From contig CALSFV010000040.1 in NCBI GenBank assembly GCA_943737045.1, positions 248,001 through 312,000 of the forward strand: a stretch of 64,000 nucleotides of DNA, written 5' to 3'. The notes below the pieces were generated by a model. That model was not told the origin of the DNA. It saw nothing but the letters and a program-made list of their open reading frames with translations, and did no database searches. Every line of letters begins with the position of its first letter. Within the stretch, counting starts at the first letter, position 1. The position numbers and the translations under genes are program-made. This stretch comes from Parapristionchus giblindavisi. Its lineage: Eukaryota; Nematoda; Chromadorea; Rhabditida; Diplogasteridae. This document shows, piece by piece, positions 56,448 through 64,000 of this stretch.

Positions 56448-57340
56448 GTTGCCAATAATGACGGCGTCAAAATTGGGCCAATAATGACGGCGTCAAATTT
56501 GGCCCAATAATGACGGCGTCAATGTTGGCAAAATCTGAGTGAAGCCTTTCTGCCAATAATGACGGCGTCATAATTGGGCCAATAATGACGGCGTCATTTT
56601 TGGCCCAATAATGACGGCGTCAATGTTGGCAAAATCTGAGTGAAGCCTTTCTGCCAATAATGACGGCGTCAATGTTGGCAAAATCTGAGTGAAGCCTTTC
56701 TGCCAATAATGACGGCGTCATAATTGGGCCAATAATGACGGCGTCATTTTTGGCCCAATAATGACGGCGTCAAAGTTGGCACAATCTGAGTGAAGCCTTT
56801 CTTGCCAATAATGACGGCGTCAATGTTGGCAAAATCTGAGTGAAGTCTTTCTGCCAATAATGACGCCATCAAAAATGGCATTTCCGAATTTTCCTGACCT
56901 TGCCTAATTAGAACATTGCATTATTGGCATTCCATCCGGAAAAGTAATTTGCCAATTTTGATCGCAGAATTATTGGCGGAAATGAATTTTAACGTTTCCG
57001 CCAATTTTGCTACTTTCAATATTGTCAACGTTCGATGCGCCAAAAACGAATGGATCATTATTGGCCATGCCAACATTTACATCGTCAAATTTGTCTCCAT
57101 TTCCCGTGACAAAATGGCTGCCGTCAATTTTGGCAACATCCCCTACCTCACCCACTTGCCAATTATTCAAGATGCATTATTGGCAACAAAAAGTCTGCCA
57201 ACATTGATCATTGATTATTTGTCATTTTCTTGTTTCTCACTGGAAGACAATAAATAAAGAATCAAAATTGGCAATTGTACAATTTCATACACATGACAAC
57301 ATTGCACACTGCTTTATTGGCATGCCAAATCCGACGTCGT
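56448..57340. repeat. Subterminal array of GCCAATAATGACGGCGTC-type units, right arm
   Basis: A dozen or so units at 56,448-56,880, joined by AAAATCTGAGTGAAGCCTTT, then the degenerate zone with TTGGCA/GCCAAT cores every 20-40 bp to about 57,340. Counts and spacers differ slightly from the left arm. Confidence 0.75.
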
Positions 57341-57438
57341 CAGAGTTGGCTAAAATCGATCTTCATCTCATTCTACGCCACTTTCTTATTCTAAGGCCTC
57401 TTATATGGCCAAAACGAGACGACAGAGTCCCCTTGTTA

Positions 57439-57747
57439 GGTAGAATACGAGGAAGATCAGAGATATAAAGAGAGAACAATAGAGGCCCAAGACAGCTACC
57501 CTGAGGAACCCCGGAAGAAGCCTTGAATGGAGCGGAAACAGCGTCACCTACCACAACGCATTGATATCTATTAGACAGGAAAGAGTGTACAAAGTTTAGT
57601 AGGGAACCTTTAATTCCTAACAAGCAGCAAGCACATTTGTGTAGGAGCAAATTGATAGGGATTGAAAATTTATTTTGATCTAGAGCTGGAAGCCAATGCG
57701 AAAATGAAGAAATCAATGCAGAATTACACGATCTGAACGTACGATAC
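57439..57747 (-). pseudogene. LINE A reverse transcriptase, 5' part
   Basis: Minus-strand frame encodes LGIKGSLLNFVHSFLSNRYQ, SGVPQGSCLGPLLFSLYISD and PRILP, the RT blocks just before the catalytic YADD, which lies at 38,527 on the far side of the 18.9-kb element. It is 5' truncated at a family T terminus near 57,747. Confidence 0.8.
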
Positions 57748-57841
57748 CCATAAGAACTCGCGAGAGCGGCCCTATAGCACGCTTGGTTCACGAAATATAA
57801 CAAAAACAAAAAGTTGGCACTGACTTTCCGGCGCTACTGTA
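57748..57841. mobile_element. Terminal fragment of a family T Tc1-like element
   Basis: From CCATAAGAACTCGCGAGAGC to CCGGCGCTACTG, followed by TA. Only one end is present. Confidence 0.6.
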
Positions 57842-57925
57842 GCTGAAAGTTATGTATGTATTTCAATTTTAAAAAAAACAAGTCATACTTATCTTTCTAA
57901 ACATTTCAATTGTAACTATTAAAAC
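57842..57925 (-). pseudogene. Gene P intron-side remnant at a family T insertion
   Basis: TAGCTGAAAGTTATGTATG and AAACATTTCAATTGTAACTA match the intron just upstream of the gene P copy 1 exon (17,270-17,350). The exon side is missing; the junction is the TA within GCTAGC at the exon edge, the same site that borders the fragment at 31,574. Confidence 0.55.
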
Positions 57926-58720
57926 GCATTCTCCCTTACAGCGCAGGGGCGGTGGTGGGGGCATGGCACAATGTTTCAAAATCATCCTAGGCGACTCATA
58001 TTTGATGGTTGAAGCCCTTAGGGGCGGCATACACTTCAGCCAAAAGTTTGACCCAAATTATCGATTTTTGATCTATCAAAAGTCGAAAAATCAAAGTGTG
58101 ATTTCCATGGCATGTTACATACCATTCGATAGAGGATTCAAAATTATATAAGTATACCAATTTTCATAAGTTTTCATGACTCCATGTTCGAGAAATATCC
58201 GATTTTCTAATTTTTGACCTGATTTTTTTGTTTTGATCTCATCGCTTACTATGTTACTATCATTTCCAGTTTCTGGATTTTTGATATGTTGTGCAAAAAT
58301 GGATGCGCTATCCGAATATCATACTTATCTGAACCAGCTACAAACCGCCCATAGTTATATCATGCGACGAACGCCTTACTTTTAGCGCCCGAACGCCGAC
58401 GCAGGTTGGAATCCTGGCATAGACATTAATTTTTGCAAATTTTTCTTCGCCTCAAATTTGACTTTAAATTATATTTTCATTTGTTTTATCGTCTTTTCAC
58501 TAATTTATTGTACGAAATGACCACAGACATTACCAGAAATACTAAAAAAATCTTAAAACTGATACAGTATACTGATACAGATACAAAAAGTCATGGGATG
58601 AACGAAAATAACGGTTTTTCGACAGTGATACTTCTTTTAAAATGTTTTTTTTGGTTATTATCTGATAAAACAATATAAATATACATTGAAACTCGTTAAA
58701 CATCTCCCATATCTGGTGAT
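57926..58720. other. Region with a repeat shared with the hAT-like element interior
   Basis: About 57,960-58,080 (TTAGGGGCGGCATACACTTC) resembles 49,770-49,830 (CTAGGGGTGGGATACACTTC). About 58,375-58,420 has a weak box B-like GGTTGGAATCCTGG. No gene is supported. Confidence 0.35.
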
Positions 58721-58723
58721 TAC

Positions 58724-58901
58724 ATTACTGATCGTACTTGTACTGTACATGTACTGTAATTTACGTGTTCTCTCTAATTCTCTGATCAGTCTATAAAACC
58801 GAGAAAAAAAGTACGGAATAACATGAGTATGGTAACTAGTTCGCAAGCTGGTTCGGATACGAAAGTGAGTAAAATTTACAGTACAAGTACGATCAGTAAT
58901 G
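58724..58901. mobile_element. Short TIR element
   Basis: CATTACTGATCGTACTTGTA and its inverse bracket about 178 bp; the internal sequence includes TTACAGTACAAGTACG. No coding capacity. Target duplication uncertain (TTA and TTT). Confidence 0.5.
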
Positions 58902-59064
58902 TTTAATAGTTTAGTTTATTAACCTTTATCAAGCACATAACCATTAGGGAGGGAATGGTTGCCGCTAAACGACAGATTAGTCTGGGCGTGCTGAGGTTCC
59001 ATACAAGGGGCATAATTATCTTCATCTTCTACATCTTCTGATCAGCAATTAAGACGTTCTTCAG

Positions 59065-61671
59065 CTCCGCATTTTTAGGGGGGCCAATAATTTGGTCAAA
59101 GTGGGGCCAATAATTTGTCAGAAGTTGAGTCTCGAATTAGGCTACCAGACAAGCCCCACTTGAAAAGTTGAGCCATTAATTTGGTCAAAATAATGGCCCC
59201 ACTAAACTTTTCGCTAAACTTTAGTCCCAATTAATGGCTCAACTTTTCAAGTGGGGCCAATAATTTGGTCATAATAATGGCCCCACTAAACTTTTCGCTA
59301 AACTTTACTCCAAATTAATAGCTCAACTTTTCAAGTGGGTCCAATAATTCGGCCAATAATTTGGCTCGACCTCTAAAAGTTTAGCCCTTTATTTGCTTAT
59401 TTTATTCCAGTTCCATTTATGTTTATTACACATTTTTTTGAGTTATACATCAATTAACTTCTTTATCCTCAGAACAAACAATATTTACATATCAATAACA
59501 ACATGAAAATGCAAATGAAACGAGTAATTAACATTAAATGGTCTTGCGATAAACTTCTTCAGCTCGTTCGAGTGTCGTCGTCTGATTCTTGTTATCGTTG
59601 GCTTCACATGAGAACAGCGAGATACTTCGTATCGACGAATTGAGATTTCCTGAAAACAATAGAATCAATAACATCAACATGTTTCTAATGATAATTCGTC
59701 TCACATATTTTCTTGAGCAGTGTTAAGCACTTGGAAAATGCTCGATTTTGGTTCGGAAAAGATGGTTTAAATACTTTAAATTATATTTTCGAAAATCAAT
59801 TCTGGCTAATATAATGTTAAGAATCTATTAACAAGAAAGCGCATATCAATAATCGGAACAAAACAACATTAGTATATTATAAATACCACCTCATTCGATC
59901 GATTCCTATTGATCCTTCTTCACGAAACTAATACTTAATACGCTCAAACGGCCTCTGCAATGATAAAATCATGCGTGTTTATTTTACTTTCTTTAGATCC
60001 TACATTTTAAGAACACCTTCACGTATTCATTTTTCATGACCACTCCAAGAACGCGTGTTAACAGCAGTTATCATTCACCGAAATATCTATGTACGTAATA
60101 AGATGACAAATAATAGTCTTGAAACCCATCTAGGAACAGGGAGACCGAGATTAGTAAGAATCACCCCCATTTCGGGTCAGTTCCGAGTACTTGAGATGTA
60201 GATCGGGTCAGTTTTGTTCTAATTTCGGGTCAGTTTATAATTCGCAAAAACAATAGATTGTGGAAAATGTATAGCCCCGCAGCTTTACGCAGACACCAGG
60301 AAAACTGGCATCAATCAATCGATAATTAAACCTACAGAGCGAAAAGCTGCTTGGTGGGTCGTTCTTCAGATCCAACTTATGCACATATCCAGTGTTACGC
60401 GGTGCTGTAGCGAACAATGAATTGATTGAGAAGCTGCAACATGACGAAATTAACGATCGCAAATCAATTGATAAAAAATCAATCAATAATTATGAATATA
60501 AATTATGAATATGAATAATAATTATGATTATAATTATGAATGAATACATATGAACGTTAGCAAAGAGTTCACCGATAGAGGTGCGTAAGAGGGTTTTTGG
60601 TAAACACTTCAGTCAACGCTTCAGGCATTAAATTGTCAAACAAAGGGGTTTCGTGATGTACCTGCAGAGAAAGCTAATTCTTGGAAGGACGCTGGTAGAT
60701 GAAGACTCGCCAGATCTCGAAGAATACAGAGTACGGTACTCAGAAGGAATATACTGATGGTGTACCTGCAATTATACGGAAATCGACAATCAAATCATCA
60801 AAAAGCAGATAATGGTGAAATTTTCCAGCGGCGATTTCAGAAAAGATAGAAGAAAACCGCACCGCGCACAATTGTATCCATGACAAATCATTATTGTATC
60901 AAAACCCTCCACTTCTGTTCTATGACGTCACAAGAGCAAAAGTGAAGGGCTTTCGATAAGCGGTTTGTCAAGCTCATGTAAATCTTGATATTCATACTCA
61001 CCGGGTTGGGAGACAGAGTTGAGTAGTGACTGATACTGCAGCTGTTCGTCGTGCAGTTCTTCGCGTTGTGACGAAATGATGATCTTCGGAGGACAACGCT
61101 GCACCTCAACCCAAACACTTAGTCTTTTGACTTAAAAGACTTAAACACTTAAAGAATTTATGATAACTTATATACTCTTGATTTCACATAAATACAAAGA
61201 CACTTACCGTCCCAGCAGAGGCGAATGGAGAAGAGTTCATCTTGATCGAGCAGAGATATCCTTGTAATAAATTAAATTAAAGAAAAACAACAATTAGTGA
61301 GCACAGCCAATGAAGGAACGAAAACAGCAACAGTCTACTCAACTAGTAAAATACTTTGAGAAGTAGAATATAAACAAGAAATGCAACGAAAACAACATTA
61401 TTTAGTTGAAAAACTTCCATGGCGAGTATGCCGACATGACCTAACACGAACAGTATTAGCAAACATCGCCTGTACACGCTGAGCTATTCTACGGCTCTCA
61501 GTGAAACGGCTCTACATACCGTAGTGGGGCCATTATTTAAGCCAAAAGTTTAGCTCAACTTTGCGACTAAAATAATAGCCCCATTTCGAACCAAATTATT
61601 GGCTCAACCACCAAAATAATGGCTCAACTTTTCACTCTCGACCAAATTATTGGCCCCCTAAAAATGCGGAG
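59065..61671. mobile_element. 2.6-kb TIR element with GGGGCCAATAATTTGGTC arrays, carrying gene Z
   Basis: Ends CTCCGCATTTTTAGGGGG and CCCCCTAAAAATGCGGAG. Subterminal zones (59,080-59,390 and 61,520-61,660) are built of variants of GGGGCCAATAATTTGGTCA in both orientations, a layout like the GCCAAT arrays of the 18.9-kb element although the termini differ. Flanking AG on both sides may be a 2-bp duplication. The middle holds a spliced gene on the minus strand. Confidence 0.65.
60235..61240 (-). CDS. Gene Z, spliced minus-strand gene in the 2.6-kb element, unknown function
   Basis: Model 1: exons 61,240-61,208 (MNSSPFASAGT, donor GTAAGT), 61,104-61,002 (VQRCPPKIIISSQREELHDE then QLQYQSLLNSVSQP, donor GTGAGT) and 60,765-60,740 (GTPSVYSF, stop TGA): 162 nt, 53 aa, in phase. 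Model 2: two further exons join each other in phase, 60,661-60,573 (VHHETPLFDNLMPEALTEVF then TKNPLTHLY, donor GTGAAC) and 60,433-60,235 (acceptor CATGTTGCAG; FSINSLFATAPRNTGYVHKL, stop TAA); these fit a different frame of the 61,104-61,002 exon (CSISHYSTLSPNP). So one locus could give two proteins, or one model is wrong. No domain is recognised. Confidence 0.42.
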
Positions 61672-62048
61672 AGAATCAAAGCCGCTACACTTGATCCTTT
61701 TCGAATAGTGAATCATGAAACAGAATTGAGAAAAATTAGATAGAGATAACCCACGAAGTCCTCGCTCAATACTTCGTCAACAATTGCTTGATGATAGGCA
61801 TACCACTCCTGACTTGCCTACAGTGGTGGCCAGAAGGAAAACATATTTTGGTTTTTTGAGAATAACTTTTCTTGTAGTTAACCGATCACCTTGAAATTTT
61901 TATATAGTGTACTCAAGCATGTTTCACAATGTACACCGAGGTATGGAGCCGGTTTTTCAATTTCAACGGCTTCCAGGCTACAGTATCCCAAAATGACAGT
62001 ATGACTCATTTTTGAAGAAGTTACTTCTCCTCTAATTTTTAAACGTAT
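61672..62048. mobile_element. One-ended Tc1-like relic
   Basis: From 61,821 the sequence TACAGTGGTGGCCAGAAGG has the look of a Tc1-type terminus at a TA. The following 230 bp lack a second end and run into the LTR at 62,049. 61,672-61,820 shows nothing I can assign. Confidence 0.4.
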
Positions 62049-62292
62049 TGTTATGTCCTTGGGCACAACAAGTAGTAGAGCAGAGACTTTATTAACAGAG
62101 AGAGAATCAGCACAACCGTGCGACGAGAGAGAAAACTATAAGAGTCAAGCTGGGGGCGGAGCCGCAGCCTTATATAGGGGACGCACGCGTGAGGCTACAC
62201 GCGTCGCGGTTCAAGAGGTTCAATGGGGTCAAAGGTTTGTACGCTAGGTCAGACTACAATAACTAGGTCGCGTACACAATACCTCCGCAACA
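62049..62292 (-). mobile_element. LTR of a Ty3/Gypsy-like retrotransposon (244 bp)
   Basis: On the minus strand it starts TGTTGCGGAGG and ends GGACATAACA (TGTT...AACA). It contains a TATA box (CTATATAAGG) and a polyadenylation signal AATAAAG. It lies about 100 bp downstream of the integrase remnant, as expected for the 3' LTR. The 5' LTR is not in the window. Confidence 0.75.
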
Positions 62293-62390
62293 AGATATGA
62301 ACTAAGGGCATATCTGACAACAGTAATATGTACATACAATATGGTACAGAATCAATAATGTGATGGAATGACAATAAGGTCAATGATGAA

Positions 62391-62880
62391 TCAATAATAG
62401 AGAAAGTAAGATTGACCACTAGTGGATGAAATATTCATACGATTAGGTGGTTGTCTACTACGGGAAGGCCTTGTAGAACCGGGTCTAACCACGGTTGCCT
62501 TAGGATCAGTCTTCTTGTTGTTCTCCACATTGTTCGTGGGCACGACGACAGCATCAGAATCGACAGCAATGATGGCGGCGGCATCAGCGGCAGACGGCGG
62601 AACGTTGCAGTTTACGGGCTCGACCGGGTTGTTGCACTCGACGTTGTTGGCGGGAACATTGAAGCTCTCAAGCAAGACACTCAGAGGATCACTATCCTCA
62701 GTCCATCGCTTTCTCAACTGATTCGTATGAGCAGTCACAAGACTACCATCCAATCTCTGGACTTCATACATCACATTTCCTTTCTTTCTGAGCACTACGG
62801 CTTCAGACCACTTTTCGTGATTCGGACCATCCCGATCACGATAGTATACAGTGTCTCCTTCTGCGAACACTCGTGTCACC
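62391..62880 (-). pseudogene. C-terminal end of a Ty3/Gypsy-like integrase polyprotein
   Basis: The minus-strand frame encodes FAEGDTVYYRDRDG, KWSEAVVLRKKGNVMYEVQ, and HTNQLRKRW, the SH3-like/GPY-F module that follows the integrase core in Gypsy elements. An Ala/Pro/Asn-rich tail with RPSRSRQPPNRMN follows, then a stop near 62,391. Everything upstream (integrase core, RNase H, RT, protease, gag) is missing: the sequence breaks at about 62,885 into family T DNA. A dead fragment. Confidence 0.75.
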
Positions 62881-62889
62881 TTTTTTTTT

Positions 62890-64000
62890 AAGAGACTCGT
62901 TCTTGGGATCAAAATGATCCTTATCATGTCCCAAACATTCCCTGAATGTATAGTCCTGATCGGACCACAATTGCCTTCAGTACACCAAAAAGTCATTTTT
63001 TCCGATGACCTCACTTTGAGGGCCTACAATTATGAGAGTGATTTTTCTAAAAATGTGGTTCTTGTGCTAAAATGTGCCAAATCCATCATAGAATATGTCT
63101 ACGAGTTTGGGTGTACCCATCTTGCAAACCCTCGGTGCCACATCAGTCTTTACCGCACACACTCACTGCGCGTGCGCGCGCCGCTCCCCTTACAAGGGAG
63201 AGAGAAGGGGATGGAGGGAAAGGGCTGGAGATGCGCCGCCGTAACGAGTGCCTTCTTCTCGCTTGACGCTTGCCGTGAAAATGGTAAGCAAGCTGCTTTC
63301 ACCAAAGGGTGAGGATGACTTCTGGGATGGATTTGGCACATTTTAGCACAAGAACCACATTTTTAGAAAAATCACTCTCATAATTGTAGGCCCTCAAAGT
63401 AAGGTCATCGGAAAAAATGACTTTTTGGTGTACTGAAGGCAGTTGTGGTCCGATCAAGACCAAACTTTCAGGGTATATTTGGGACATCATAAGGATCATT
63501 TTGATCCCAAGAACGAGTCTCTAGCATGTCTTGGAGCTGAAATATGAGTTTGCAGCCGCCATCTTGCAGCAAGGCCGCCGCGGTTGAAAAAAATCGCAGC
63601 AACCTAAAAAAATTTTTCTGAGTAGCCGACACGAAGATCTCAAACTTCTAGAAGAACGGTAGGCTGGAAAAAAATTTTTCTCTGAGTTATGATTTTTCAA
63701 AAAAGTGCACTTCGATTGCGTCATCATTACGCAATAATGAGAATTTTTCATGACTTGTCAATATCAGGGTCGGATTCCTCGATAAATTTCCCATAAGAAC
63801 TCGCGGGAGCGGCCCGATAACACAATTGGTTCACAAAATTTACCTTAACTAGGGAATGGTTTCTTTGATGCATGAAATTACGGTTAGTGACATACGTAGC
63901 GATAATCAGCATGGTCGACTTAGTAAGAATCAAGCTCACACTTCCAAGTAATCGTCTAAGGGATATTCTACTGGATATCGTTCGTAAGAACGTGACTAAG
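62890..64000 (+). repeat. Second copy of the family T foldback plus LINE ORF1 junction
   Basis: Matches 32,573-33,683 at a constant offset of 30,317 bp, almost base for base (one change is CAAAGGGTGAGG for CAAAGTGTGAGG). It includes the same truncated terminus and the same LINE ORF1 start (about 63,844 onwards), and runs off the window end. The left arm start (before CGTTCTTGGGATC) is missing, replaced by the Gypsy fragment. Confidence 0.85.

Larger units (their letters stand above)
38547..57435. mobile_element. 18.9-kb palindromic TIR element inserted in LINE A, 3-bp TTA duplication
   Basis: The left end is CAATGGGACTCTGTCG, the right end (inverted) CAAGGGGACTCTGTCG, and TTA flanks both (38544-38546, 57436-57438). 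Beyond the ends the arms stay complementary for about 8 kb each. Mirror sums are 96,769 in the outer part, 93,470-93,472 inside the hAT insertion and 93,187 near the centre. Deleting the element and one TTA rejoins LINE A in frame: PRILP on one side, KNVHCTMYADD on the other. The arms carry subterminal GCCAAT arrays, gene X (two mirrored copies), nested elements N1-N4, gene Y and a minisatellite. No transposase or polymerase is recognisable. Differences between arms: an 0.8-kb foldback only on the left; a 3.3-kb hAT-like element and a 285-bp segment with an exon only on the right. Confidence 0.88.

Noticed and set aside
38547..57435. A Polinton/Maverick
   Set aside because: No DNA polymerase B, integrase, ATPase or capsid-type sequence is visible, and the target duplication is 3 bp rather than 6.

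Overview
The window looks like a repeat-saturated piece of a nematode-type animal genome. The grounds are small multi-exon genes with short introns, T-rich TTTCAG-type splice acceptors and GTNAGT-like donors, small Gly-rich tandem genes, and endless CTACCGTA-type words. The phylum is an inference from style; no marker gene proves it. Most of the sequence is transposable elements, many of them long inverted repeats (foldbacks) nested in each other, which leave almost no conventional long reading frames.

Layout. 0-3.2 kb: nested foldbacks, including a 542-bp element with a 3-bp target duplication and a hAT-type MITE with a perfect 8-bp duplication. 3.3-10.4 kb: a tandem segmental duplication. 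Each unit carries a longer Gly-rich gene and a short Gly/Cys-rich gene, each spliced in consistent phase. The unit-1 long gene has lost exon 1; the unit-2 genes are complete. 10.6-13.9 kb: a small secreted-protein gene, a 2-kb hairpin and a gene fragment. 14-16 kb: a decayed LINE. 16.2-22.3 kb: three copies of an unrecognised gene family (called P here), microsatellites and MITEs. 22.3-31.3 kb: a satellite of about 130-bp monomers with a higher-order block, interrupted by a 1,654-bp mariner-like foldback. 31.3-38.5 kb: Tc1-like ends, a captured gene-P fragment and three LINE pieces in both orientations.

38,547-57,435 is the most striking object. It is an 18.9-kb, almost completely palindromic element inserted into a LINE reverse-transcriptase frame with a 3-bp TTA duplication. 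Removing it restores the LINE frame exactly. Its arms carry mirrored copies of an unrecognised seven-exon gene (called X): open throughout in the right arm, broken in the left arm by loss of one exon and a 2-bp homopolymer shift. They also carry mirrored nested elements, one of which holds another small spliced gene (Y). A 3.29-kb hAT-like element (8-bp duplication) sits in only the right arm and an 0.8-kb foldback in only the left arm, so these arrived after the palindrome formed. Two much smaller foldbacks (229-770 and 36,010-36,438) share its CAAGG-type terminus and 3-bp duplication, which suggests one mobilisation system acting on elements from 0.4 to 19 kb.

57.4-64 kb: the rest of the interrupted LINE, a Tc1-like end, a 2.6-kb TIR element with its own spliced gene (Z), an LTR plus the C-terminal end of a Ty3/Gypsy-like integrase, and a second copy of the 32.6-33.7 kb foldback/LINE junction running off the end.

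No enzyme of the CAAGG-type elements is recognisable here; genes X, Y, Z and P are unassigned. Exon models are read by eye from splice signals and phase and have not been tested against transcripts.
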